From contig NZ_BBLY01000004.1 of the NCBI RefSeq assembly GCF_000971175.1, forward strand, positions 1-64,000: DNA of 64,000 bases. Direction: 5' to 3'. A program made the position numbers and the translations under genes. This DNA is from Demequina pelophila. GTDB lineage: Bacteria > Actinomycetota > Actinomycetes > Actinomycetales > Demequinaceae. Shown in pieces: positions 1-8,746 of the stretch (the first letter of the stretch is position 1; every line of letters begins with the position of its first letter). The notes under the pieces were generated by a model. It saw only the letters and a list, made by a program, of their open reading frames with translations, had not been told where the DNA came from and did not search any database.

Positions 1-3000
1 TGGCTGCTGTCCCTCAACGGCACCTGGAGCTTCCGCTGGTCCCCCGACGCCCGCACGGCGTCGACCGAGTTCGCGGACCCCGCCGTGAGCGTCGAGGGCT
101 GGGACACCGTCGAGGTGCCTCATCACTGGCAGCTCGACGGGTACGGCGACGAGGAGACCGGGGGCATCGTCTACCTCGACACCGTGTACCCGTGGGACGG
201 CTACGGCGAGGTCGCGCCACCCGCGCTGCCGGACCAGGGCCTCTCGGTGGGCTCGTACCGCCGCGAGGTCGAGGTCCCCGCGACCTGGGGCGGCCGCCGC
301 ACCATCCTCGCCTTCCAAGGAGTGAAGTCGGCGTTCACCGTGTGGGTCAACGGCGAGGAGATCGGCTACAGCGAGGACAGCTTCACGCCCGCCGAGTTCG
401 ACGTCACCCACGCCCTGGTCCCCGGCGCCAACACGATCGCCGTGCACGTCCATCGCTGGTCGGACGGGTCGTGGCTCGAGAACCAGGACATGATCGACCT
501 CAGCGGCATCTTCCGCGACGTCGAGCTGTACTCGGTCCCCATCACGCACCTCGACGACCACACCGTCACGACGGAGCTCGGCGAGGACCTCGCGCGCGCC
601 ACGGTCACGGCCGAGGCGGTGGTCACCAGGGCAGTTGCGACCGACCAACAGGCCGAGGGGACCGCGGCCGACGCCGCGGCCGCCGCCGCGCCCGGCTCCG
701 ACGCGGCGCCGGGCGACACCCTCCGCGCGACCCTCCACTCGCCCGACGGCGAACCGGTCGCGACCGCTCAGGTGGCCCTCGCATCGTCCCCGGACACGCT
801 CACCCCCTCGCTCGAGCTGGACGTCCCCGACCCCCGGCTGTGGTCCGCCGAGGACCCCGCGCTCTACACGCTCGTCTACGAGATCCTCGACGGCGACGAC
901 GTGATCGAGACCGTCGCCGAGCGCATCGGGCTGCGCGAGTTCGGCATCGTCGACGGCCTCATGACGCTCAACGGGATGCCGCTCGACATCAAGGGCGTCA
1001 ACCGCCACGACACCCACCCCGACGTGGGTCAGGCGATGACCGAGGGGCAGCTGCGCGAGGACCTCGAGCTCATGCGCCGGCACAACATCACGGCGGTCCG
1101 CACGGCGCACTATCCGGCCCACCCCGCGCTGTACCGCCTGGCCGACGAACTGGGCATGTACGTCATGTCCGAGGCCAACCTCGAGAGCCACGACCTGCGG
1201 CCGTTCCCGGGCGACGCGCCCGAGTGGACTGCGGCCGTGCTCGACCGCGTCGAGTCGATGTACCAGCGCGACAAGAACCACGCCTCGGTGCTGTGGTGGT
1301 CGCTGGGCAACGAGGTGGGCCCCGGCCCGGTGTTCGCCCAGGCGGCGGACTGGCTGCGCGAGGTCGACCCCGGCCGGCTGGTCCACTTCCAGGAGGACAG
1401 CTCCGTCGCGGACGTCGACGGCGTCTTCTACCCGTATCTCTCCCAGATCGAGGAGCGCGCGGCCGCCGGCGGCGACAAGCCCTGGCTCATGACCGAGTAC
1501 CAGATCGCGATGGGCAACTCGCTCGGCGGGATCGCGGAGTTCTGGGAGGTCATCGACTCGGTGCCGGACCTGCAGGGCGGGTTCGTGTGGGACTGGGCGG
1601 ACCAGTCGATCCGGCTGCCCATCGGGCAGGGCGTCGAGGGACTGCCGCTCGACCCGGCGCTTGCGCCCGAGGACACCTATTTCTCCTATGGCGGGGACTG
1701 GGGCGACTATCCGCACGACGGCGCCTTCGCCACGAACGGCCTGGTCCTGCCCGATCGCACCGTCCAGCCCGAGCTGATCGACCTGGCCGCGGTGTACGCG
1801 CCGGTGGAGCTGGTCGACGCGGACCTGCTCGCCGGCACCGTGACGCTGCGCAACGAGCACCTCTTCACGGACCTGGCCGCGCTCGACGCCTCGTGGGCGC
1901 TCGAGGTGGGCGGGATCGCGGTCGACGGCGGCGTGCTCGACGTCGCGCTTCCCGCCGGAGAGACCGGGGACATCGCCGTGCCGGTCGAACGGCCCGCGGG
2001 CCTCGCCGCGGGCTCGGAGGCCTGGGTGACGGTGTCCTTCGCCCTCGCCGAGGACGCCGCGTGGGCCCCGGCGGGCCATCGGGTGGCCGCGATTCAGGCC
2101 GCCGTCCCGTGGGCCGTCGAGGGCGCGGACGCGGGGGACGATGCCGCGGCCGGGAACGGCGCGGAGGTCGCCGGCGGCGAGGGGACATCCGACGCGGAGG
2201 CGACCACCGGCGCGGAGGCGACCACGGAGGCTGCCATCGCATCGGTCCCGCTCGAGGTGACCGAGACCGCGGCGGCCATCGAGGTGGCCGGCGATGGGTT
2301 CTCGGTCGCGATCGATCGCGCGACGGGGGAGATCTCCTCGTTCGCCGCGCACGGACGCGAGCTCCTCACCGGCGGTCCCGCGCTCGACTTCTGGCGCGCG
2401 CCCACCCAGAACGACCTCTACAACCGCCTCGCCGACGACGCGTCGCGGTGGCGCGAGGCGTCTCCGGAGCCGCTCGCGGTCGAGGTGACCCGCACGGGCG
2501 CGGACGCGGTCACGGTCGAGGTCGACGGCGGGCTCGCGGGCGTGGGCGATCGCGCCTACTCGGTCGCCTACACCGTGACCGCCGCCGGCGACGTCCTGGT
2601 CGAGGCCGCGCTGTCCGACTCGAACCGCGACGGCGAGATCCCGGCGGTGGGCATGCGGATGACACTGCCGGGCGAACTGGACCAGGTCGCATGGTTCGGC
2701 CTCGGTCCGCACGAGACCTGGTCCGACCGGTCCGCGGGCGCCCTCGTGGGCCGCTGGAGCCTCGGCGTCGAGGACATGTTCTTCCCCTACGTGCAGCCGC
2801 AGGCCACGGGCAGCCGGACGGACGTCCGGTGGATGGCGCTCACGGACGAGTCCGGCGCCGGGCTGGTCGTGTCCGCCCTCGAGGACACCTTCGCCGCCAC
2901 GGCGCTGCCCTTCTCCGAGGCGGCGATCGAGGCGGCGCGCCACCCGCACGACCTGGTCGCGGACGGTGAGACGCACCTCACCATCGACGGCGCCCAGCAG

Positions 3001-3144
3001 GGTCTGGGCGTGGGCTGGGGCGAGCGCGCCCTGCCGCAGTACACGGTCGCGGCCGACGCAGCGCAGTCCGTCGGCTTCGTGCTGCGCGCGCTCGAGGCGG
3101 GCGAGGACCCGGCCCAAGTTGCGTGGAGCGGCGAGGGCTCCTGA
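1..3144 (+). CDS. lacZ: beta-galactosidase, glycoside hydrolase family 2 (5' end missing)
   Basis: The reading frame is open from the first base, so the N-terminus lies outside the window; 1047 codons are visible. It opens with a LNGTWSF sequence typical of the GH2 sugar-binding domain, then the jelly-roll, immunoglobulin-like and TIM-barrel domains. The acid/base glutamate is in LGNEVG (codon 1312-1314) and the nucleophile in MTEYQIAMGNSLGG (codon 1495-1497), both as in long LacZ enzymes. It hydrolyses terminal beta-galactosides; no signal peptide can be judged. Two Ala/Gly/Glu-rich low-complexity inserts (about bases 630-720 and 2115-2235) are unusual for the family. An alpha-glucoside-type importer follows downstream. 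Confidence 0.93.
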   Translation, partial: WLLSLNGTWSFRWSPDARTASTEFADPAVSVEGWDTVEVPHHWQLDGYGDEETGGIVYLDTVYPWDGYGEVAPPALPDQGLSVGSYRREVEVPATWGGRRTILAFQGVKSAFTVWVNGEEIGYSEDSFTPAEFDVTHALVPGANTIAVHVHRWSDGSWLENQDMIDLSGIFRDVELYSVPITHLDDHTVTTELGEDLARATVTAEAVVTRAVATDQQAEGTAADAAAAAAPGSDAAPGDTLRATLHSPDGEPVATAQVALASSPDTLTPSLELDVPDPRLWSAEDPALYTLVYEILDGDDVIETVAERIGLREFGIVDGLMTLNGMPLDIKGVNRHDTHPDVGQAMTEGQLREDLELMRRHNITAVRTAHYPAHPALYRLADELGMYVMSEANLESHDLRPFPGDAPEWTAAVLDRVESMYQRDKNHASVLWWSLGNEVGPGPVFAQAADWLREVDPGRLVHFQEDSSVADVDGVFYPYLSQIEERAAAGGDKPWLMTEYQIAMGNSLGGIAEFWEVIDSVPDLQGGFVWDWADQSIRLPIGQGVEGLPLDPALAPEDTYFSYGGDWGDYPHDGAFATNGLVLPDRTVQPELIDLAAVYAPVELVDADLLAGTVTLRNEHLFTDLAALDASWALEVGGIAVDGGVLDVALPAGETGDIAVPVERPAGLAAGSEAWVTVSFALAEDAAWAPAGHRVAAIQAAVPWAVEGADAGDDAAAGNGAEVAGGEGTSDAEATTGAEATTEAAIASVPLEVTETAAAIEVAGDGFSVAIDRATGEISSFAAHGRELLTGGPALDFWRAPTQNDLYNRLADDASRWREASPEPLAVEVTRTGADAVTVEVDGGLAGVGDRAYSVAYTVTAAGDVLVEAALSDSNRDGEIPAVGMRMTLPGELDQVAWFGLGPHETWSDRSAGALVGRWSLGVEDMFFPYVQPQATGSRTDVRWMALTDESGAGLVVSALEDTFAATALPFSEAAIEAARHPHDLVADGETHLTIDGAQQGLGVGWGERALPQYTVAADAAQSVGFVLRALEAGEDPAQVAWSGEGS

Positions 3145-3173
3145 GAGGGGCCCCGGTGTGACAGCCTGAGGTC

Positions 3174-3584
3174 ATGCCGCCCCGCCGACGCATCGACCCC
3201 GCCGCCGGCCGCGCCGCGCTCGCGGCGTGGAAGGCCACCCGCACCCCGACCCTGCACGCGCCCGAGTCCGCCGCCGCCCCGGACTTCGCGCCGGTGCCGG
3301 ACCGCACCATGACCGCCACCGCGGTGCGCTACGCCCTCGAGGAGCTCGCCGCCCGCGCGCCCGGGCGGTCGCTCGAGGTGCGCGTGCCGCCGTTCGGCGC
3401 CACGCAGTGCATCGAGGGCTCCGTCCACCGCCGCGGCACGCCCCCCGCGGTGGTCGAGATGACCGCGGAGGTCTGGCTGGACCTGGTCACCGGGGCCGTC
3501 TCCTGGGCCGATGCGGTGGCCGCCGGCCACGTCGACGCGTCGGGGGAGCGCTCGGACCTGTCGGGCTGGCTGCCGCTCGCGTAG
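3174..3584 (+). CDS. sterol carrier family protein (small SCP-like domain)
   Basis: A 136-residue cytosolic protein without signal peptide or membrane segment. The N-terminus is basic and the rest resembles the short bacterial sterol-carrier-type domain: LEVRVPPFGATQCIEG, then a WLDLVTGAVSWADAVAAGHVDASGERSDLSGWLPL ending, in which a polar ligand-type pocket and the SGERSDLS turn are conserved. In many actinobacteria this gene sits next to purF; here it is about 16 kb away from it. The substrate is unknown. ATG at 3174 is the first plausible start. The family call rests on remembered sequence character, so it is moderate. Confidence 0.65.
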   Translation: MPPRRRIDPAAGRAALAAWKATRTPTLHAPESAAAPDFAPVPDRTMTATAVRYALEELAARAPGRSLEVRVPPFGATQCIEGSVHRRGTPPAVVEMTAEVWLDLVTGAVSWADAVAAGHVDASGERSDLSGWLPLA

Positions 3585-3600
3585 TCGCCTCGCCCCCACG

Positions 3601-3716
3601 TCACCCCTCCACACAAGAGGGCGCGAAAACGCCGCAGAATCGCTCATATCGGCGCGACTCGCCGACGACACGCCGCGGCGTGCGTGGATCAGTGTCGGAA
3701 TCGTGTGGAGGGGTGA
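3601..3716. repeat. 116-bp intergenic element with 14-bp terminal inverted repeats, copy A
   Basis: The ends are perfect inverted repeats, TCACCCCTCCACAC and GTGTGGAGGGGTGA. Positions 3654-3675 contain a core GCGACTCGCCGNCGACACGC that recurs in copy B at 27952-28067, which has the same total length. The second half can form a hairpin with CACGCCG and CGGCGTG arms. It lies between the sterol-carrier-like gene and the sugar-binding lipoprotein gene. It could be a structured RNA, a hairpin-type mobile element or a processing signal; no target duplication is evident. Confidence 0.75.
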
Positions 3717-3785
3717 TCTGGGCGGTGTGCGAGCATCACCCCAGGTCCCGCGCGCATAACGATTCGGTAAGGGCCGGGTCCTAGG

Positions 3786-3831
3786 TTGCGGGCGCCCCCG
3801 CCCTTCCCTAGGCTTGGGTGCAAGCGTTTGC
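3786..3831 (+). promoter_or_regulatory. promoter with overlapping LacI-type operator
   Basis: A -35-like TTGCGG (3786-3791), a 17-bp spacer and a -10-like TAGGCT (3809-3814) are followed at the expected start point by GCAAGCGTTTGC (3820-3831). That sequence is an imperfect palindrome with the central CG typical of LacI-family operators. The arrangement suggests repression of the downstream importer by a LacI regulator in the absence of sugar. The regulator is not identified; two LacI genes lie further along the window. Confidence 0.6.
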
Positions 3832-3937
3832 GTCGATGGTGACGCGTGTTGCCAGCGAGCGAGCGCCCCCGGGTCGAGTCCCCAACCGACGGATGCCCGG
3901 GTATCGCAACTCAACGAAGAGGAAGGCGACAACGCTG

Positions 3938-5332
3938 ATGAAGCGACGCTATTGGGGCCCCATCGCGGGCCTTGCGCTGGGCGGCCTCGTGCTGGCCGGC
4001 TGTTCCAGCAGTGACGACGACACCACCGACGGGTCCACCGCGGACTCGGGCACCGGCGGCGACACCTCCGGCGAGGTGATGGAGGGCTGCGAGGAGTACG
4101 CGGCGTACGGCACCCCGGGCGGCTCGGTCGACCTCGAGGGCACCATCACGGGCATCGAGGCCGAGCAGATGCAGCAGTCGTTCGAGAAGTTCAACGAGTG
4201 CACCGGCATCGACGTCGTCTACACCGGCAACGACCAGTTCGAGACCACCATCCTGGTCGACATCGAGGGCGGCAACCCGCCGGACATCGGCATCTTCCCG
4301 CAGCCCGGCCTGCTCGCCACGGCTGTCGGCTCGGGCCTGGTGAAGCCGGCCCCGCAGGCGGTCTCGGACAACGTCGACGAGTTCTGGGGCGAGGACTGGA
4401 AGGGCTACGGCACCGTCGGCACGACCTTCTACGGCGCGCCGCTGATGGCGTCCGTCAAGGGCTTCGTCTGGTACTCGCCCAGCGAGTTCGCGGACAACGG
4501 CTACGAGGTCCCCACCTCGTGGGACGAGCTCATGGACCTCACCGAGACCATGGCGACCGACATGCCGGGTGAGGGCGCGAACTACAAGCCGTGGTGCATC
4601 GGCTTCGAGTCCGGTGTGGCCACCGGTTGGCCGGGCACGGACTGGATCGAGGACATCGTGCTCCGCCACTTCGGTCCGGAGACCTACGACGAGTGGATCG
4701 CGGGCGACCTCGACTTCACGTCCGACGAGATCAAGGAGGCGTTCGAGCTCTTCGGCGCGATCGCGCTCAACGAGGACTACATCAACGGTGGGCTGGGCGA
4801 CGCCTCGTCGATCGCGGAGACGTCCTTCCAGGAGGCCGGCTTCGGGCTTCTGACGGGCGACTGCTCGCTGCACCACCAGGCGTCGTTCTACGAGGCCCAG
4901 TTCCCGGAGTTCTCGGATGACGTGACGGTCGGTCCCGACGGCGACGTGTGGGCCTTCCTGACCCCGCCGGCCGAGTCGGGCGATCCCGAGGCCGTCACCG
5001 GTGGTGGCGAGTTCGTGGGTGCGTTCAGCGACACCGAGGCGGTCCAGGCGACCCAGGCCTTCATGTCCTCGGACACCTGGGCGAACATCCGCGTGGGCCT
5101 GGGCGGCGTCATCTCCGCCAACAAGGGCCTCGACGCCTCGCTCGCGTCGTCCGAGCTGGGCCAGCTCTCGATCGAGATCCTGCAGGCGCCGGACACGGTG
5201 TTCCGCTTCGACGCCTCGGACCTGATGCCGTCGGCGGTCGGTTCCTCCGCCTTCTGGGTCCAGATCACCGAGTATGTCAACGGCAAGGACCTCGACACGG
5301 TCCTCGCGGACATCGAAGCAGCCTGGCCGTAA
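3938..5332 (+). CDS. sugar ABC transporter substrate-binding lipoprotein (alpha-glucoside type)
   Basis: The protein has 464 residues. I chose ATG 3938 over upstream starts because it gives a clean lipoprotein signal (MKRRYWGPIAG, hydrophobic stretch, lipobox LAGC with Cys near residue 23) and has GAGGAAGG before it. A Ser/Asp/Thr-rich linker follows, then a family-1 binding protein of the AglE type (DIGIFPQPGLLA, WYSPSEFADNGYEVPTSWDEL). It captures an oligosaccharide outside the membrane and delivers it to the two permeases encoded next. No ATPase gene is in the cluster, so a shared MsiK/MalK-like ATPase is probably encoded elsewhere. Confidence 0.9.
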   Translation: MKRRYWGPIAGLALGGLVLAGCSSSDDDTTDGSTADSGTGGDTSGEVMEGCEEYAAYGTPGGSVDLEGTITGIEAEQMQQSFEKFNECTGIDVVYTGNDQFETTILVDIEGGNPPDIGIFPQPGLLATAVGSGLVKPAPQAVSDNVDEFWGEDWKGYGTVGTTFYGAPLMASVKGFVWYSPSEFADNGYEVPTSWDELMDLTETMATDMPGEGANYKPWCIGFESGVATGWPGTDWIEDIVLRHFGPETYDEWIAGDLDFTSDEIKEAFELFGAIALNEDYINGGLGDASSIAETSFQEAGFGLLTGDCSLHHQASFYEAQFPEFSDDVTVGPDGDVWAFLTPPAESGDPEAVTGGGEFVGAFSDTEAVQATQAFMSSDTWANIRVGLGGVISANKGLDASLASSELGQLSIEILQAPDTVFRFDASDLMPSAVGSSAFWVQITEYVNGKDLDTVLADIEAAWP

Positions 5333-5347
5333 GCCGACTGCCTGCCG

Positions 5348-5383
5348 ACCGGCCGGGCGCCGCCACCGCGGAGCCCGGCCGGT
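5348..5383 (+). terminator. intra-operon hairpin between binding protein and permeases
   Basis: A perfect 11-bp stem (ACCGGCCGGGC, 5348-5358; GCCCGGCCGGT, 5373-5383) with a 14-base loop and no T-run after it. In this position it probably stabilises the upstream message or partly attenuates transcription, giving more binding protein than permease. Confidence 0.55.
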
Positions 5384-5419
5384 CCGGCCGTCAGCACCGT
5401 CACTCAAAGGAGAGAGAAG

Positions 5420-6487
5420 ATGTCGACTCTGGCAGTCGGGGGTCCAGGGGTGCTGCCCATGAGGGGCCTTGACTCGCAGTTCTGGTCCACGCAGGGCAGC
5501 AACGTGACGCTTGCGGTGATCGCGATCGTCGCGTTCGTCGCAGTCGTGGCCCTCATCATGTTCGGCGCGGACCTGGTCCGCGGGCGATCCCGCGACAAGG
5601 TGCAGCTGGTCGTGCTCGTCACGCCGGTACTCGCCCTGCTCGCGGTCGGCCTGATCTATCCGGCCTTCGACACCATCTGGATCTCCTTCACCGAGTCCGT
5701 CAGGGAGCCCGACCCGGAGACCGGCATCAACACGGTCACGACCACGTTCGCCGGCCTCTCGAACTACGTGTACGCGTTCACGGACCCGACGATGGCGCGC
5801 ACCATCCTCAACACGCTGCTGTGGATGATCTTCGTGCCGCTGCTGTCGACGGGCATCGGCCTCGCGTATGCGGTGTTCATCGATCGGGCCAAGGGCGAGA
5901 AGGTCTTGAAGTCCCTGGTGTTCATGCCGATGGCGATCTCCATGGTGGGTGCCTCGGTCATCTGGGGCTCGATCATGTACAACTACAACCAGACGGGCGA
6001 CCAGACGGGCATGCTCAACGCCCTGCTCGTGCTCGTCGGGCTCGAGCCGGTCAGCTTCCTCACGGTCCAGCCGTGGAACACGTTCTTCCTCATTCTGATC
6101 CTCGTGTGGAGCCAGACCGGCTTCGCGATGGTCATCATCTCCGCGGCGATCAAGGGCGTGCCGCCGGAGATGAACGAGGCGGCGTCGCTCGACGGCGCCA
6201 ACGCCTGGGAGCGCTTCTGGTCGATCACCATCCCGTCGATCCGCGGCACCCTGGTGGTGGTCGTCACCACCATCACCATCGCGACCCTGAAGGTCTACGA
6301 CATCGTCCGCACGCTCACCCAGGGCCGCAACTCCACGGATGTGGTGGCGAACAAGATGTTCGTCCTGTCCTTCGTCGAGCAGCGCCAGGAGCTGGGTGCC
6401 GCGCTCGCGGTGATCCTGTTCGCGTTCGTCATCCCGGTCGTGATCTACAACGTCCGGTCGCTCAACAAGGTGAAGGAGACCCGCTGA
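5420..6487 (+). CDS. sugar ABC transporter permease, MalF/AglF type
   Basis: A 355-residue integral membrane protein preceded by AAGGAGAG. About seven to eight hydrophobic segments are visible, the first from about residue 30. The cytoplasmic EAA loop reads EMNEAASLDGANAWERFWSITIPSIRG, the contact site for the ATPase. It forms the translocation pore with the next gene product. Its stop overlaps the next start (TGATG), indicating translational coupling. The family is clear; the substrate (alpha-glucosides) is inferred from similarity to AglF-type proteins. Confidence 0.9.
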   Translation: MSTLAVGGPGVLPMRGLDSQFWSTQGSNVTLAVIAIVAFVAVVALIMFGADLVRGRSRDKVQLVVLVTPVLALLAVGLIYPAFDTIWISFTESVREPDPETGINTVTTTFAGLSNYVYAFTDPTMARTILNTLLWMIFVPLLSTGIGLAYAVFIDRAKGEKVLKSLVFMPMAISMVGASVIWGSIMYNYNQTGDQTGMLNALLVLVGLEPVSFLTVQPWNTFFLILILVWSQTGFAMVIISAAIKGVPPEMNEAASLDGANAWERFWSITIPSIRGTLVVVVTTITIATLKVYDIVRTLTQGRNSTDVVANKMFVLSFVEQRQELGAALAVILFAFVIPVVIYNVRSLNKVKETR

Positions 6488-7416
6488 TGACTGCGATCGA
6501 TACCGCCGCGGACACCGGGTCGGACAAGCCCGAGAAGAAGTCGCGAGCCGCGAAGGCCAAGGAGAATCTCACCTCTCCGTGGGCCACCGGCGCCGCGATC
6601 GTCATCGCCGCGCTGTGGACCATCCCCACGATCGGCCTGTTCATGACCTCGCTGGTGCCCGGCACCCGCTACCGGACGGACGCCTGGTGGGAGGTGCTGC
6701 TCGACGGCGAACTCACGTTCGCGAACTACAGCAGCGTGCTGTTCGACTCGTTCGGCGACAGTTCGACGGCGCCCCCGCTGCTGGGGTACGTGATGAACTC
6801 CGTCGTCGTCACGGTGCCGTCGGTGGTCTTCCCGCTGGTGCTGGGCCTCATGGCGGCCTACGCGTTCGCGTGGATCCCGTTCCGCGGCTCGAGCTTCCTG
6901 TTCGTGACCATCTTCGCGCTCCAGGTCGTGCCGCTGCAGCTCGCGCTCATCCCGCTGCTCCGCCTGCTCGGACCCCAGAACCTGGGCCTCGCGGGCCAGT
7001 TCCCGGGCGTGTGGATAGCCCACACGATCTTCGCGATGCCGCTCGCGGTGTTCCTGTTGCACAACTTCATCGCGCAGATCCCCAGCGACATCATCGAGGC
7101 GGCCCGCGTTGACGGCGCGAGCCACACGCAGATCTTCTTCCGCGTGATCATCCCGCTGTCGCTGCCCGCGGTCGCCTCACTGGCAATCTTCCAGTTCCTG
7201 TGGGTGTGGAACGACCTGCTGGTCTCGGCCGTCTTCGGAAGCTCGAAGACCTATCCGCTGACGTACCCGATCTCGAGCCTCGCCGGCTCGTACGGCGCCA
7301 CCGCGTATCTGGTGCCGCCGGCGGCGTTCGTCTCGATGATCATCCCGCTGATCGTGTTCTTCTCGCTCCAGCGCTACTTCGTCCGCGGCCTGCTGGCCGG
7401 CTCGACTAAGGGCTGA
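6487..7416 (+). CDS. sugar ABC transporter permease, MalG/AglG type
   Basis: The 309-residue partner permease starts at ATG 6487, inside the previous stop codon. A charged N-terminal tail (SDKPEKKSRAAKAKENL) precedes six membrane segments. The EAA loop is EAARVDGASHTQIFFRVIIPLSLPA, and the conserved NVWNDLL-like site appears as FLWVWNDLLVSAVF. With the lipoprotein and the MalF-type partner it makes a CUT1-type importer. A strong terminator follows, so the operon ends here. Confidence 0.9.
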   Translation: MTAIDTAADTGSDKPEKKSRAAKAKENLTSPWATGAAIVIAALWTIPTIGLFMTSLVPGTRYRTDAWWEVLLDGELTFANYSSVLFDSFGDSSTAPPLLGYVMNSVVVTVPSVVFPLVLGLMAAYAFAWIPFRGSSFLFVTIFALQVVPLQLALIPLLRLLGPQNLGLAGQFPGVWIAHTIFAMPLAVFLLHNFIAQIPSDIIEAARVDGASHTQIFFRVIIPLSLPAVASLAIFQFLWVWNDLLVSAVFGSSKTYPLTYPISSLAGSYGATAYLVPPAAFVSMIIPLIVFFSLQRYFVRGLLAGSTKG

Positions 7417-7451
7417 GTCGCGCGGGCGTCCGCCCGCTCGACGCCCCCGTT

Positions 7452-7492
7452 CGCGAAACGAGGCCGCTCACGCCGAGCGGCCTCGTTTCGCG
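7452..7492 (+). terminator. intrinsic terminator of the sugar importer operon
   Basis: A perfect 17-bp stem (CGCGAAACGAGGCCGCT, 7452-7468, with its complement at 7476-7492) and a 7-base loop. It lies between the convergent importer operon and the unknown gene ending at 7550, so it may serve both strands. Confidence 0.85.
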
Positions 7493-7549
7493 TGCCCGGG
7501 GACGATGCGGTCGCACGGGCCGATGCAGCGGCGGGGGACGATGCGCCCC

Positions 7550-8500
7550 TCACCCCAGGACGGAGAAGACCTCTTCCCAGGGCACGGTGGTGATGCCCGT
7601 GGAGATGCCGGCTGTCAGGGCCGCGACGGCGCGCTTGACGCCAAGCTTGTCGCTGGGGAAGCGCTCGGAGTAGGCCTCGAGCAGCTCGTCCATCGAGCCG
7701 GCCTCGGAGTCGCGGAGGATCTCGCGGACCCGGCCGCCCACGCGGGGGTCGCCCACCTCCTGGCGGACCATGTCCTCGGCGTCGCGGCGCAGGGCCCGGG
7801 AGACGTAGGCGAGCGGGTCGACGCGGACGAAGGTGCGCGCTTCGAGGCAGCGGTCCAGCAGCGCACCGAGGCGGCCGGGCTTGTCGCCCTCGCCCAGGGT
7901 CATGCGGTTGAGCAGCGTCTCGGTCGCCTGCTCGTCGAAGAGATTCTGGGCGTCGTCGTCGCCGGCGATCGCACGGGAGACGGCGGGCACCGCGCGGCGC
8001 ATCGCCTTCTCTGCGTAGGGCTCGAGCCGCATGTGCGCGGCCCAGCGCGCGCCCTTGCCTGCCTCGACGAGCTCGGCGAGGCGGGCGCCGGCGGCGACCC
8101 GAGCGCGCACGGACGCGCCGATCGACGCGGGGACGCCCAGCGCATCGTCCACTCGCTCGCTCAGGCCCGCGCGCACGGTGGTGGTGCCGGAATCGGTGTA
8201 GCCCAGGCCGGCGAGCCGCCAGCCGACGGTGACCTCCTCGCCGGGTGCGAGGGCGAGGACCGTGGGCCCGTCCCAGTCGATGCGGACGGGGAGGTCGTAG
8301 GTGCCGCCCTGGGGGTCGAGGGCCTTGCGGCCCACGTCGACGCGGGGCTCGAGGAACGTCCAGACGGGGAGGGTGACGATGGCGGCATCGGTCGCGGGCT
8401 CGTCCAGCGCGGCGGCGTCGCGGCCGTGGATCGCGGTCTCGAGGTCGGCGCAGAACGCGTCGAGCCAGGCGTGGCGGCGCGCGGTGGTGGCCATCGTCAT
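7550..8500 (-). CDS. conserved protein of unknown function
   Basis: A 316-residue soluble protein beginning MTMATTARRHAWLDAF. ATG 8500 was chosen over the second ATG because GAAGGAG sits about ten bases upstream. I do not recognise a domain. The first 100 residues look beta-rich and hydrophobic (VTLPVWTFLEPRVDVG); the remainder is helical and strongly charged, with several acidic and arginine-rich amphipathic stretches. No membrane segment or signal peptide is seen. It stands alone between a terminator and a divergent gene, so context does not suggest a role. Confidence 0.7.
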   Translation of the reverse strand: MTMATTARRHAWLDAFCADLETAIHGRDAAALDEPATDAAIVTLPVWTFLEPRVDVGRKALDPQGGTYDLPVRIDWDGPTVLALAPGEEVTVGWRLAGLGYTDSGTTTVRAGLSERVDDALGVPASIGASVRARVAAGARLAELVEAGKGARWAAHMRLEPYAEKAMRRAVPAVSRAIAGDDDAQNLFDEQATETLLNRMTLGEGDKPGRLGALLDRCLEARTFVRVDPLAYVSRALRRDAEDMVRQEVGDPRVGGRVREILRDSEAGSMDELLEAYSERFPSDKLGVKRAVAALTAGISTGITTVPWEEVFSVLG

Positions 8501-8682
8501 GGGGCGGAGTCTCCTTCGCTGCACCGGGGCGCGGCTCCGTCCCCCGGGTGGGGCGAAACCACTTCGCGCGCCCGGAGAAGATGCATTGATTGTGGCAACG
8601 TAACCATTGCATTGCGCGGGACGTGAGTCCCTGGCGGCGGCGAGGGTGCGCGCGCCAAAGTAATCGCGTTCGAGTGCCACTG

Positions 8683-8695
8683 GTTGGCGCATGTT
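8683..8695 (+). promoter_or_regulatory. GTTGGCGCATGTT motif, copy 1
   Basis: An exact copy of a 13-bp sequence that also precedes the pilin, adhesin and sortase genes downstream. It ends 51 bases before the start of the unknown gene at 8747. Two GTT triplets are spaced ten bases apart, one helical turn, as in direct-repeat sites of response regulators. Confidence 0.6.
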
Positions 8696-8746
8696 CGATA
8701 GCGAGCCGGTTCGAGCGGCCGACAAACAACAGGGAGAGGGGGCGCC

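Noticed and set aside
192-2969. A long Arg/Gly-rich frame inside the beta-galactosidase gene
   Set aside because: It is the +1 shadow of a high-GC gene; composition is almost all Arg, Gly, Ala and Pro, and the overlapping GH2 frame has catalytic motifs.
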